Notes under the pieces: generated by a model | The model's input: the letters and a program-made list of their open reading frames with translations, nothing else | What the model was told of the DNA's origin: nothing | Database searches by the model: none | Program-made: the position numbers and the translations under genes | Shown: positions 47,305-59,639 of the stretch, in pieces | How the letters are laid out: each line of letters starts with the position of its first letter | Position numbering within the stretch: the stretch's first letter is position 1 | Source: Schizophyllum amplum | Taxonomy: Eukaryota; Basidiomycota; Agaricomycetes; Agaricales; Schizophyllaceae | Assembly (NCBI GenBank): GCA_007026445.1 | Contig: VDMD01000017.1 | Span: 310,001-374,000 of the forward strand | Length of the DNA stretch: 64,000 bases | Reading direction: 5' to 3'

Positions 47305-49978
47305 CATCAGTCTTTTGGCCACACAATTCGGAGGCGTGTTGGAGGCCTAGAATGTCTCCGAAAGGCAAGCAGGCTTATGCCACATATCCACGATTAGGAA
47401 TAATGCTGAGTGTAGGTGAAGCTCGCGACGTTGGCCGAAGCTCGGCAGGTTGCCAAAGCTCGACAGACCCGGCAGATTTCTTACGGCTCGGGAGGTCCGG
47501 CAGGTTTACGGTGCCTCCAGATAGGTGTTATTCTTTGGTAACCTCGTGAGGTACATATTCCCTCTCGGTCCTGTCAACCTCGATAATGCCAAATATCGTG
47601 ATATTCGTGTAATAACGCTACAGGCAATAGGGTCTATTACACGCCGTGGTGTCCGAGCAGTAGTTTACAGAAGTCGAGGGGCATGATAGCAACTGGTCAG
47701 TCTGAGGTATGTAAACTGACTCACTAGCGCTTCAGTCGAGCGGGGCGCTACGGACACGTCGGTCCTGGGCCGGCTCTGTCGCGTCTTCTCCGCTCGCAAT
47801 TCTCGCTCTCTCAATGGCTGTTCTGTGCCCGTGAGTGACTGCCCGTCGCGACGACACCTTCATCTTCCAAGTCCCCGGGCGTAGTCCATATGTGGTTTGC
47901 GAAGTCAGGCAACGAAACGACGGCCGCGCGTGGGAAACAAATTGTGGCGGCGAGAGCGGCGCGTCGTCGAGGCTGGATGACCCTCAAAATGTCAATGAGA
48001 AGGACGAATGCAAACTCACTGGAGTGGATGGCGGCGCTGCGCACCGCCCCGATGCGCGGCCTTCGGCCGCGGGTGTGTTTCCCTCATCTCGCGCCCTAGC
48101 ACACTACCTAAGCGGCGGCAGCGCGACTTGCCCCTCTCGCCAAGACAGCTCCACCCAAACCCTAGCCATATCATGAGTGAGAGGGCATAACCTTAAGCAA
48201 TGCAAAGCTCAATGTGGATATGGCGGCGTGCCGCATTCGGCCGCGCGGGTGTTTGCTTGTCCCCGCGCCGTGGCGATCGCCGAGGAGGCGGGCGGCGGGC
48301 GGCGGGCGGCGACGCGACCTCCTGCGCCCATCCTGACGAAACATCAATGAGACATCAACAACGCGAAGAAAATCAGCTTACCGAATTACGAGACGATGTT
48401 CCATCATGTGAAGACCGCTGCGCGTCGTCGCTGTGAGCGCGGCCTTCAGCCGTGCGTGCGTTTGCGCCCGCCTCAAAGCGTCGACGCGTTGCCGGAATAT
48501 CCAGTGCAATGTGTCAGTCCCTGGAAAGGAAGAAATCTCTAGAGAAACGCACCGCTACGACGTTCGACACCATACCCAGAGAAAAGGAACGCTAATGGGC
48601 GGCAATCGACAAGTCCTCCGCTTCCACGGGACCTGGTCAAGCAGCAGCGTTTCACCAATGTTCTATGGGCGATATCGTCCGTGAATGTGGCATATATGCA
48701 CGCATATATGTACTCACAAGCGCGCGCAGCGGCTGTTCTCTCAGCGTGCTGATCGGATCCGAGTCAGAGTGCAGAAAGTCTTTGTCGTCGTCGGTTAGCC
48801 ATTGTAGACTTTCAAATAACCTCACAGAGATTCCATATGCACGGTATCTGGGTAGTATGAGCGATTGGTGCGGGTGGTTGAGAGGTGACGCACGTCATGC
48901 GGCACTCTTTCGCCTTTCGCTGATGTCCTCGGATGCCAGCGCAAGTACTCTGTATTGAGTCTCAAAATCATAGGCGCGCTGCGGTTTTCAATGAGGGAGG
49001 AACGGACATTGCACTTGTGAGGACGAGGAGGTCATGGAGGGAAGACGAAGGAGGCGAGATGGAGAGCGACGCCGTGCTGTCGCTGATCGAAGGCGCGTCC
49101 GGTCCGATCGCGACAATGACGTCATCTGACGCGTGCAACACGCAAAGCTGGACTTCACCGAATCACCTTGTCTTCACCGTGTCTACCATGGCCAGATGCT
49201 TACCGCACTGTAAGTTTCTGTAGTACCGCGTCGACGGGCTGGTCACAGTACTTGGTCCCAGCGACTCTCTTCGAAAATAACAGGGATACTTATCGTCGAA
49301 GACAATGGAGTCAAGTTGTAAAAAGCGCCAGCTATGATTCGCGCGCAGCGTCGTCCTGGGGCTCGCCGGGATCATCGAGAACGTCTGTCCAGAGAATAAG
49401 TCTTCAAGTCTCAAAAACATTGTCCGAGTGAGGCGGAAGTAGGAAACCCCAGTCTTTGTTGTCCGAATACGGTAATCGCCGCCGTCAAGCATGCGGCTCA
49501 TTCTCCAATAACGCGTGCAGCGCTCGTCAAATTGAAGTTAATGGTGGTGTGGAACGTATATCGATGTGACTCTGGAGAGTGTCAGGGGCAGGGTGCACAC
49601 TGAGAGAGGAGTAAAACTCGAGACTGGCGCGAAGCGTGGGAAAGCGCCACCACACCTGCCGGGGACAGCGGCGTATCATTTACTGCCACCTAGGAGAACT
49701 TGACGACATTGCAAGGACGCGGGAAACATTCCCGCTGTGTCGCAAGGCTCCAATAATTATTCTACATACATTCCAAACAACGGAAAACCTCCGGACCCTA
49801 TGAAAATCATTCTGATAACCTCCCGAGCTGCCGAAAACTATTCGGACAAGCTCCCAAGCTCGGCGAGGAATGCCGGCTACCTCGCGAGGCTGGTGCAGGT
49901 CTCGTGCTACCATCAGCAGCTTCACTCAACCTCGTAAGTCACCGAATGTCTGGCAACTGTGTGGCCAAAAGACTGATG
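47305..49978. mobile_element. 2,674-bp non-autonomous DNA transposon inside B3
   Basis: The ends are perfect 20-bp inverted repeats: CATCAGTCTTTTGGCCACAC on the left and its complement on the right. TG flanks both sides (47303-47304 and 49979-49980). B4 shows the unbroken site (GCACCGATGGCACCTGCTC), which proves insertion and a 2-bp duplication. Words like CTCGGGAGGT recur near both ends, as expected for subterminal transposase sites. No transposase frame is seen. Together with the CATCGC element it is the second one here that starts CATC and has a 2-bp non-TA duplication. Confidence 0.82.
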
Positions 49979-50829
49979 TGGCACCTGCTCTTCCACCGCG
50001 TGCTCAGACCAATGTCGACCCGATTCCTGCGTCGCCCTTCGAGCCTCGGTCCTCGCCGACCCCTGCAGATGCTCCCGTCAGCTCGTCCACGCCATTCATC
50101 TTCGGTGCCAATCGCGGTCTTCGTGGTAAATTCGACGTGCGCGCCGACCTGCGCCTGGCTTCAATCAATGCGGGGAACACAACTGCCGCGCCCGCACACG
50201 AATCGTCTTCACCGCCACCGCCCGAGATCCCGCCCGAGCCGCTGCCTCAGGCGGATGGCTTCCCTTCGCCCTTTGGAAACCCGACATGGCCACCGAAGCC
50301 CTCTCGTAATGGTCCGACATTCGACCCCAAGAAGGCCATCGCGCAACGCTCCGGCAGGCTCATGCCCGCCCCTCAGCCTCCTGGACACGCTTCGCCGACT
50401 GCCCCTGCTGCGTCTCTCGCGGCGCTGCGTGCGGACTCTATCATACCTCCCGACGACCCTCCCGAGCCGGAGTCGCGCCAGTCCATGCGCGACGTCGACG
50501 AGATCAACATGCCTGCTCTCGACCCTCCCGACGCGAAAGCCACGCTACCTGGCCTCGCCGATACCGCCGCTGGATCTTCGCAAACCTCGTCCGCACCCGC
50601 GCCCAAACGGGAGCTGCGCAAGCGCGTCCGCAACGGCGATCTCAAGGGCAAAGGCAAGCAGAAGGCGGAGACTCCGCCTCCGACTTCAGACTCGGACGCC
50701 GTTGATTCCCCCGAGCCGGAGAGGCCGGTCAAAAAGAAGCGCGGCGCTGGACTCAAGAGGGACAGCGACGAATACGTGCCGCCCGGCAAGCGAGCTGGCA
50801 AGGGCGGTCGAGGCACTCGTAGGCACTAG
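49979..50829 (+). pseudogene. B3 3' part: disordered tail cut off by the transposon
   Basis: Continues B3 with VAPALPPRAQTNVDPIPASP, then FDPKKAIAQRSGRLMP, SRQSMRDVDEINMPALDPPD, ELRKRVRNGDLKGKGKQK, KKKRGAG, YVPPGKRAGKGG and a stop at 50829. It is collinear with and very close to the B4 tail, and still without a stop, so the break is recent. Confidence 0.75.
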
Positions 50830-51204
50830 TGGGCTATGGTTTGCATTTATCCTACACATCTTTTTACACTCCCTCGTTTCTCGTCTCAGGTGCCTGGTGC
50901 ACCTACCATATATAATACGCACGCCGCTTCTGATGTGGTTTCTACTTTCTTTGTGCATACTTTACCCCCTCATTATAACCCTCATCCGCCGCTCTTTATG
51001 TATTAATTCGTCGTAACTTACTGGCGTCACGCCTGCGTCCATCCTTATATTATTGTACCACTTGTACTCATGATCCTGAAGCAATCTGGATCGGATGCAC
51101 AGCATCAGCAGTCGACAGTTTACTGAAGCGATAGCCTGGAGGACAAGGCCGCAGCTTCACGACAGTACACGACTCCTGCAAGACAGCGACGAGGTATAAT
51201 TGTC
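50830..51204. other. B3 3' flank
   Basis: Matches the B4 3' flank (59640 on) closely up to the edge of the long-inverted-repeat element. Confidence 0.65.
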
Positions 51205-52053
51205 ACACGTCGGGCAGACCTGATTTTTTCTGCGGAAAAAAGCCAAGAAAAAAGTATGGAAAAAAGAGTGGAAAAAAGAGAAGAAAAACAGTTGTTTTTT
51301 GGGAGGAGAAAACGCAGATTTTAGTACTGAAAAAAGAGACCAAAATAGAAGTATTTTTGCGTGCAAAAAGAACATCTTTCCACCCAGAAAAAAGCAGCGA
51401 AAAAGATCTTCTTTTTGCGCTACTTTTTACGCAGAAAAAGGTCCGTTTTTCATGCAGGAAAAAGTGAGTAAAAATGGTCCTTTTTTACGCGCCTTTTTCG
51501 GTAGAAAAAGACTGCTTTTTTGGGCGGAACAAAGCGGCTTTTTTCCGTCCCTTTTCACGTGAGAAAACAAGTTCTTTTCACGTGAAAAAAAGCACGTGAA
51601 AAGGCCACTTTTTTACGCGTAAAAAGAGCGCCTTTTCCCGGCGAAAAAAGCGAACTTTTTCGCCGGGAAAAATGACGGAAAAAAGCGGCTTTTTTCCGCA
51701 GAAGAAAGTGCTCTTTTTACACGCGGAAAAGTAGTCTTTTCACAGGGAAAAAAGCGCCTCAATCGGGTGAATACTCGAGCGATTTCGGGAGATTACTCGC
51801 ACATGCAATGCATCTCCCGAGTACAAGAGGACACTGCACTGACCTCACCTCAAGCAATCTCTACGTGCCACAGTTGAGATGCACCTCATAGAGACTCAGC
51901 CTCATATTCGGGCAAATCCTGAAGGCCTTCAACATCGTTGCCAGCCGTGACTGGTTGAGGATCAACACAATGACGTCACTGTGTGCGAGCTATGTGCGAG
52001 CTCTGTGCGAGCTGTGTGCGAGCCTATGTGCGTGCGAGCCTATGTGCGCGACC
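51205..52053 (+). repeat. Left arm: phased A-tract inverted repeat
   Basis: The outer 570 bp consist of A5-6 or T5-6 runs spaced by about 6 bp of GC-rich sequence, for example AAAAAAGCCAAGAAAAAAGT. CACGTG and ACGCGT cores lie between runs at 51550-51625. The inner part has GTGCGAGCTATGTGCGAGC-type tandem repeats (51985-52050). Confidence 0.8.
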
Positions 52054-54074
52054 TGTATGCACTAATCTACAAAGATGTGCATTGCTATCCCTAGCAAGGT
52101 ACTGCATAGTATGCAGCACGCGGCTGCTCACTCAGGAATACTTTCGGGCAGGCGGCTGAGCTGCCGCGCGTGCACGTTTGCTGCTGAAGTGTTTTCCTGG
52201 CCTCTTATGATGCATAAAAAATCATATTGTTGATACACACGTAACCTATCATATATACAACGATGGAGGCGGGAAACTACGATAATGGGTAAAAGAAAAA
52301 CCCGCGCAAGCGAAGCTCGCAATGTATGCGGGCGATACGGACGGCTATGCGTACACGGGATGTGAGGGAGGGGGGCAGGTGGGAGCTGGCAAATATGCTC
52401 CAAACGCTGCTGGCGTAGGCGACTGCGGGGGGCGCGTCGCGCGCGCGGCGCGCCCAGTGTTCATGTCGTCATTGAGTGCGAGGGCCGTAGCACGCCCCCT
52501 GCCTTCCAGCAGCTGCGCCGCTCGATGCGCATAGCCCGCCGGACCATACGGCTCCACGCAGCACACGCCGCGGACCGCAGAAAGCGAGGTGCCGTTCTGC
52601 AGCCCGCAGCTCACATTGCCAGCGTCCCCGCCATGGCGCCGTCCGATGCAGCTGCAGATAGGCGAGGCGCGATGAAGGGGAAGGGCCAGCAGCACTTGCA
52701 GCCCGCGACCTACCTCCCCTACTCCTTCCTTGGCCTATACCTCACCAGGCGTGGGTGGTAACGGCTATGGAAGGAAATGGGCAGGATGGAGGGGGGTGAG
52801 CGGAGAGGCGTGGCGGGTGAAGTGGAGGGGTGGGCGGGGGCGTGCCCCGGGACTGCGTGCTGAGGCGCCCGGCAGCTGCTCGCGGGGGCCGCCTCGACCG
52901 TCACTCGCGTTGGCAAGCGACGCCTGATTTATTTGATTAGCTCGATCGTGCGCTAGATTTCTCAACGCGCCTCAACGAGCCCACGCCCCTCCTTCAGTGT
53001 AAGCAGAATCCCGCTCAATGCAACGATTGGCGGCGGCAGGCGACGATGGCGGGAGCGGAAGGATGTGGCGGCGGGCGGCGGCGGCGGAAGCAGGCGAAGC
53101 GCATGACGGCGGGGGGAGCGACAGCCGGCGGCGGCGCATGGCCAGGGCGGGAGCGGGAGGGAGAGGGAAAGGTGTGTTGACAATGAGGGAAGAGCATGAG
53201 ATTCCCGGCTCCATCGAGCCTGCCCTCAAGTGGTTTCACGTGAACTTTGAAGATGTTCATGGTCCCTTTTCGCACACGCAACGCGCCTTTCTTCCCTCCC
53301 CCCATCCTTAACATGTCGTTCGCGCTCACCGTCGCCCGACTCGCTCACTGTCATCCGCCTCGCCCGCCATCACCCGCCTCGGCCACCATCCCACGTCTCC
53401 CCCGCCTCATCCGCCGCTGCGCCGCCCGCATCCCTCGCCGTCGTCTACCCCGCTCGCCGTTGTCCACCCGCTCGCCATCGTCCACCCCTTTCTGTTAGTC
53501 CTCTTGCTGTTTCCTCACGGTGACCCTCGCTCTCAGAACTCCGTAGCCAATAAACACCCGCCGTCACTCGGTCACTTCCTGCCTCTACGCGCTTCTGCTG
53601 CTGACCCTCATCCTGTACGTGCAACCTGCTCCTTGTATAGTGCTCGTGACTGATCTGTCTCTTAGGGACATCCTGCTATGATACCGGAAGCTTTTGAGCT
53701 CGAGATCGAAGGTACGTACTCGTGTTATGATATCACACTGGAAGCTCATACGTGATTACGGCCTTCGTCGTCTTCATACCCTCTGCAGCCTTCGTGTTTA
53801 GGTTTTACACAGTCCCTGTACCCCATAGCTTAGTGTATTGTTATTCTGTAGGTCTAGTACTCCATGTATTACATAGATATGTATTCCCCTTGCAATCAAT
53901 GTTCTTGCGCTTTCTACCCTGCTGTGTGGCTGTCCAGTGTCTTTGAGCCTATCAGTATCGAGTCCTTGGTAGCATGGCAGTGTGCTATGGGTCTCACATA
54001 ATTGGGGACTTGTCTACCGTGCTACCCCTGCTATTATCTTAGGCTACCTAACCACGGCTTTTTTCCTGATTAGT

Positions 54075-54930
54075 AGGTCGCGCACATAGGCTCGCACACA
54101 GCTCGCACATAGGCTCGCACACTATGACGTCATAGGCTCGCACATAGCTCGCACACAGTGATGTCATTGTGTTGATCCTCAACCGGTCACGGCTGGCAAC
54201 GATGTTGAAGGCCTTCAGGATTTGCCCGAATATGAGGCTGAGGCTCTATGAGGTGCATCTCAACTGTGGCACGTAGAGATTGCTTGAGGTGAGGTCAGTG
54301 CAGTGTCCTCTTGTACTCGGGAGATGCATTGCATGTGCGAGTAATCTCCCGAAATCGCTCGAGTATTCACCCGATTGAGGCGCTTTTTTCCCTGTGAAAA
54401 GACTACTTTTCCGCGTGTAAAAAGAGCACTTTCTTCTGCGGAAAAAAGCCGCTTTTTTCCGTCATTTTTCCCGGCGAAAAAGTTCGCTTTTTTCGCCGGG
54501 AAAAGGCGCTCTTTTTACGCGTAAAAAAGTGGCCTTTTCACGTGCTTTTTTTCACGTGAAAAGAACTTGTTTTCTCACGTGAAAAGGGACGGAAAAAAGC
54601 CGCTTTGTTCCGCCCAAAAAAGCAGTCTTTTTCTACCGAAAAAGGCGCGTAAAAAAGGACCATTTTTACTCACTTTTTCCTGCATGAAAAACGGACCTTT
54701 TTCTGCGTAAAAAGTAGCGCAAAAAGAAGATCTTTTTCGCTGCTTTTTTCTGGGTGGAAAGATGTTCTTTTTGCACGCAAAAATACTTCTATTTTGGTCT
54801 CTTTTTTCAGTACTAAAATCTGCGTTTTCTCCTCCCAAAAAACAACTGTTTTTCTTCTCTTTTTTCCACTCTTTTTTCCATACTTTTTTCTTGGCTTTTT
54901 TCCGCAGAAAAAATCAGGTCTGCCCGACGT
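54075..54930 (-). repeat. Right arm: phased A-tract inverted repeat
   Basis: Inverted copy of the left arm. The inner tandem repeat differs and has an extra TATGACGTCATA palindrome near 54121-54135. Confidence 0.8.
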
Positions 54931-55807
54931 GTCAATGAACTGACTATACAAACGTTCTTCATTTTATTTTGGCCTGCGAGCCTCGTAGGCACGTACTCGC
55001 GCATCGTCCGCACTGATGCTCGACTGCTTGAGTGAAGGGCTACGATCTCGACTCTCTGCGAGTGAGGATCCGTAAGGTTCAGGCTCACCGGATCCAAGAC
55101 TCGAGGGTGGGTGGGGGGTGAAAAGGAAGATGGAGTGGATTGGGAGGTGCTGCGCGAGCACACGACGTAGAGGACAAGCGGTAAAACTGCTGATCGGTGT
55201 CGATGTCGCTTAGTCAGCATATGTTGTTCCCTTCCTCCGCAGGCTCCCTCAGAGAACAACTGTCAGCTTGAGTGAAGGGCTACGATACATTTTTCTAGGT
55301 ACGGTGTACGATAGCACGTCCGCGAACCAAACGGCGAAGGTTGTCAAAGATATCTCGCGCAACCCATGCCCTCCTCCATCCTCCGCGCGGGCGTCATAAA
55401 CCCACTGGATAGCCTTCTCGTATGCTTGTCCAGGTGTTCATAAGGACGCGTTCGCTGAGGAGCCGGACGGATGGCGTATCGTTGGTGGCAGGCGGTGGGC
55501 GCTAGGATGAATCCGGGACACGAGCGTCCGCGATAGCGCTCCCGAGGCATGTCTCGCTCGCAATCCGGACACAAGCGCGAAGTCCTGCATCGTCACTCTG
55601 CATCTCGAAGATGCGGGCCTGACCTGACCCTTGCAGCGCCGCGCGTCGTGATGCTGGGTAGCTTCACGATCTGACGAGCGGGGATGATGGCCTGCGTCGT
55701 CGCACCGACATCACTACGCAGACCCGAGTCATACGAGATGGCCGAGGGCCGAGTTGTTGAGAGCAGGCGTATATGACACGAGGAGTCAGCGGTCGACTGT
55801 GCGTGGT
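54931..55807. other. A8 3' flank
   Basis: From about 55260 it matches the A7 and A9 3' flanks. The short frame found there is interrupted here. Before that, 54960-55250 has no gene I can see. Confidence 0.55.
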
Positions 55808-57121
55808 CTATGTGACTCTGGGAGCGTTGAGCGCCACACGGTAGCGAAAGTACGCCCAGTCGTTGCTGCAAAACCTCGGTGTCGGGAACCCGCCGTTACG
55901 CTTGGTCCACGCTGGTGGCCTGCGAAGAGGATCGCGATAGCGCAAGGCGGGCGGGACTCTACGCGGAGGAGACAGAGGCGTAGCACAATGTTGCGGCGAC
56001 GGTGAAGCGTATGGGCATGCCTTTTCGCGGAGGCGATCGGAGCGGCGTAGTTGGAGAGGCGAGCGAGGCGGCTCTGTTTCGGGCTTCGACTTAGGATCGA
56101 CCTCGAAAGCCCACACCGATACCCTTTGGCGGTAGTCGTCATCGTCGATGGTCGTGTCGTGTGGAATGTGAACAGGTTCTGGCGCAGACGCTTCAGCTTG
56201 TGGGATGCACAGCAAGTAGCCGGTGGCTTCGCTGGGGGTCAACTCCACGTCGTCTGACCCGTGCTTGAGCTCGTCCACGAACCACTGAGGTGGGGATATC
56301 CGTTGCAGGCGCCACTGGTCGACCAGGCTGCCGGTGCAACAGTGGTACTGTCCCGACACCTTTGAAGTCCGATTCCAGAGCATTTGGCTGGCGAAAGTAG
56401 ACACCGAAAACGGATGTGCATAGCACTCTACAATGCGCAATTGCCGGACGCCGGCATCGAAGGGAATGCCTTGTATGGGGTGTGTATCTCCGTGCAGATC
56501 TCCTTCGGCCTGCAATGGCAGTCCGAACTCCTCCTGCAGCGCCCGCGCTTCGTCGGTGCGTGGGATGAAGACATAGCGATAGAGCCCTTCTGGAGAAGCC
56601 ATCTGCAATACGAGTTAGTGAACTTTCCTTCGCGTGCGCCAATACGTGTGCGTACCGATGTCAACGGGCGTCGCGGAGACTTGTCTTTCGCATTGCGGTT
56701 GATAAGGCCGGCGTGTTGGATGAAATCCATGGCATCCATGTACAGCCTGAAAGTCGGTGCGAGAACAAAATCTCCTCTGGCATACATTTGACATATGTCT
56801 GCTCGAACTGTGGATAATGGTCAGATCCCTATCTGAGTCAGGAAAGAAGCTCAACTCAGACGTACAGCAGACACCGTTCTCTTGCGATTTCAAGTAGTAA
56901 GACAGGCCGCCACGGGGCAGACCAAAGACCCATTCCATGCAGGCGACCTATGATTTGCGATGCACTGAGTCAAGGTGATGATACCGCGCGAGGAGGAGAT
57001 CCACCTTGGAATCGTCTTTGTTCGCAGCCTCATAAGGGATAGGACGGCAACGCTGGAGGTTTTCCGTTGCTCCAGATATGGGGCATCTATACTCGTTACG
57101 AATATCAAAAAACTGATTCAT
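55808..57121 (-). CDS. A8: pseudo-HNH family protein, second subfamily
   Basis: Starts MNQFFDIRNEYRCPISGAT at 57121, then LQRCRPIPYE, with Arg at the first His position and Pro in place of Leu. Exon 2 gives VACMEWVFGLPRGGLSYYL and QENGVC, exon 3 FRADICQMYARGDFVLAPTF. Exon 4 (from 56608) begins MASPEGLYRYVFIP, with AHPFSVSTFASQM, PPQWFVDELKH and the tail LRRSDRLREKACPYASPSP, RYRDPLRRPPAWTKR, FPTPRF, SNDWAYF and ALNAPRVT. Intact. Divergent partner of B4 over 367 bp. Very close to A9. Confidence 0.83.
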
Positions 57122-57488
57122 TTGAGTGCAGCAGAATACAGAGAAGTGGCAGAGGCTGAGCAGACGGATGGAAGAAGAACAAAGGACAAAGCGCTTCGGA
57201 ATGCAAAGGCCGGCCGGCGACCGGCGCCCGGCCCGTTCCCTTTTCGGTTTCTGAACACGTCGTCACATGATCAACTTGTCGAGGTCCATTGTTCGACCAA
57301 TTCTGTTTGCTGACTATCGTCGGCTAGCTGCCGCCTCTCGCCCCTCATGGGACCTGCATTCTTCGGGAACCCGAAACACTTGCACCCTGGCCCTCGAAGA
57401 ACAATGGGCGGATGCGCGCCCACCGCCATATAAAAGGTGCATCGCTTTGCCTTTGCTTTCCTTCTCAACCACCCGCCCCTACCTCATC
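57122..57488. promoter_or_regulatory. Bidirectional promoter region A8/B4
   Basis: 367 bp, related to the A7/B3 region. A TATAAAAGG box at 57429-57437 lies about 52 bp before the B4 start, and the CCATTGTTCGAC block is at about 57286. Confidence 0.6.
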
Positions 57489-59639
57489 ATGGCCACCAGT
57501 GGCAAGGGCAATTCTACGCCCGCTGGCGGGCGTCCAGACTCTGATGCCACCCCGGCTCCTGCGCACAAAAACCCGCTGCTGCACGAGACCCCAAGGATTC
57601 AGACTCCCAAGAATCGCTCACCGAAGATGAGGGCCAAGGTCATCGCGATAATTGGCCAAGCCGTCTGCCTGTTCACAGGCATGCTTGCTGCCGTATACAC
57701 TCTGCACTGTATACACTTCGTGCCCAGGAGCCTGCACAGGACCCACCCCATCATCGTGCGCAGCTTTACCCTATTTCGATTCAGGCTGACCAACAAGTCA
57801 CACAGTATGAATGCTTCAGGCAGAGCATCGGGATACTGAACGAGGAAGACAAGAAAGTCTTGAACTTGGACTGCTCGGGGAACGGGGACGTCGGTACGTG
57901 CACAGTGCAACTCGTAGCTCAATGCTCCTCTGAATTCGCTTTCCCTTGCAGCACATATGGGAGTGCATATCGTCTATGACGGACCTGGCGTCAAGAAGAA
58001 CATCGGACAGGGCGACCTGGCCCTTGTTCCTGTGGACATTGAGAAAGATCTGGTCCATATCGAAAGACACAAGGGTCAGGACTACCGGCAGGTGCGCTGA
58101 CTTTTGCTTGTTTAACTCATCTGTTCACATTTCTGGTAGCTATTTCCGGAAAAGGCGCGCACATTCTACGTCTACGGACTCTCGAACGTCAAGCATGTCA
58201 TCCCGCGTTATGCGTATCGTGCCCGCACGTACGACTCGCTCACGTCAAAGCCTCGATCCGTGCAAGAGGTCAGGGACGAGGATTGTGCTGGTGCGGAGGC
58301 GCCCGAGCCTACCTCAAACGATCCTGCCGCCGCGGACTCTGTTAAGGCTACGGACCCTTCCGCCGAGGAGTCTGCTGCGTACGAAATACCTGAGCGATAC
58401 ACAGAGGACGACGTCAAGGACCTCCCAGAGCCTGACTCAACAGACGAAGATCCCATATCCCATGTACTCCGCCCCGGTCGCAACGAAGACCTCGCTGTTG
58501 TCAGTCACGGGAACCCGGTCTTCATTCTCTTTGACTACGCTTTGAAGATGAGATATAGATGTGACGACGAGCAGCTGGTCAAAGCTATCCCTGAGGCAGA
58601 CGTTCGCTATTTCGAAGGAAGACTTTGGCCTGCACTTCGACACTGGTTCGTGCCGCCAGGGGAATCGAAGCACACGACCACAGAAGTCACAACTGTCGAG
58701 GATGCCATCACAGCGTACTCGCAGTCCACGACGACCGTCGCTGGAGTCAAGACCGATGCGCCGGGCAAGGCGGCACCGATGGCACCTGCTCCTCCACCAC
58801 GCGCCCAGACTAATGTTGAGCCCACTCCTGCGTCGCCTTTGGAGCCGCGATCCTCGCCGACTCCCGCAGATGCCCCCACTCACTCGTCTACGCCATTCAC
58901 TTTTCGCGCTCCTGGTGGTCTCCGCGGTAATTTCAACATACGCGCGCACCGGCGCTCACCCTTGACCGACGCGGGAGATACGTCCGCAACGCCCACGCAA
59001 GAGTCGTCTTCACCGCCACCGCCCGAGATCACGCCGGAACCGCTCCCTCATGCAGATGGCTTCCCTTCGCCCTCTGGAGACCCGACATGGCCACCGAAGC
59101 CCTCCCGTCACGCTTCGACATTCGACCCCAAGAAAGCCATCGCACAACGTTCCGGCAGGCTGATGCCCACGCCTCAGCCTCCCGGACACGCTTCGCCGAC
59201 TGCCCCTGCTGCGTCTCTCGCGGCGCTGCATCAAGACTCGAACATACCTCCCGACGACCCTCACGAGCCTCCCGAGCCGGAGTCGCGCCAGTCCATGCGC
59301 GACGTCGACGAGATCAACATGCCTGCTCTCGACCCTCCCGACGCGAAAGCCACGCTATCTGGCCTCGCCGATACCGCCGCTGGATCTTCGCAAGCCTCGT
59401 ACGCACCCCCGCCCAAACGTGAGCTGCGCAAGCGCGTCCGCAACGGCGATCTCAAGGGCAAGGGCAAGCAGAAGGCGGAAACTCCTCCTCCGACTTCAGA
59501 CTCGGACGCCCTTGATTCCCCCGAGCCGGAGAGGCCTGCCAAGAAGAAGCGCGGCGCTGGAGTCAGGAAGGACAGCGACGAATACGTGCCGCCCGGCAAG
59601 CGAGCTGCCAAGGGCGGTCGGGGCACTCGTAGGCGCTAG
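57489..59639 (+). CDS. B4: HNH_2-like nuclease-family protein with basic tail (complete)
   Basis: Starts MATSGKGNSTPAGGRPD at 57489. Exon 1 has AVCLFTGML and LHCIHFVPRSLHRTHP; exon 2 LNLDCSGNGDV; exon 3 HMGVHIVYDGPGV and DLALVPV; exon 4 runs from about 58140 (LFPEKARTFYVYGLS) to 59639. The Cys, His, Asn and His positions of the HNH core are all filled. Exon 4 carries HGNPVFILFDYALKMRYR and WPALRHWF, then a roughly 300-residue Pro/Ser/Asp-rich tail with VAGVKTDAPGKAAP, RQSMRDVDEINMP, ELRKRVRNGDLKGKGKQ, KKKRGAG and EYVPPGKRAAKGG. It is the only uninterrupted B of its subfamily here. Probably nuclear; enzymatic activity inferred. Confidence 0.82.

Larger units (their letters stand above)
51205..54930. 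mobile_element. 3.7-kb foldback-type element with about 850-bp inverted ends
   Basis: The two arms (51205-52053 and 54075-54930) are inverted copies that start ACACGTCGGGCAGACCTG. I read the outer 300 or so bases of each arm as identical, and visible differences lie in the inner GTGCGAGC repeats. The B4 3' flank gives an uninterrupted relative of the site, so it was inserted behind B3. The 2-kb middle is GC-rich with no frame I recognise. No clean target duplication: the flanks read ATTGTC and CAATGA. It fits a foldback or non-autonomous long-TIR element. Confidence 0.72.

Noticed and set aside
47835..48690. Short frames inside the B3 transposon as a transposase
   Set aside because: None has a DDE/D pattern or a recognisable DNA-binding motif.
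51299..51562. An 87-codon frame with an identical copy at 54575-54838 on the other strand
   Set aside because: It lies in the A-tract arms and translates A/T runs into Lys and Phe. The identity comes from the inverted repeat, not from a gene.
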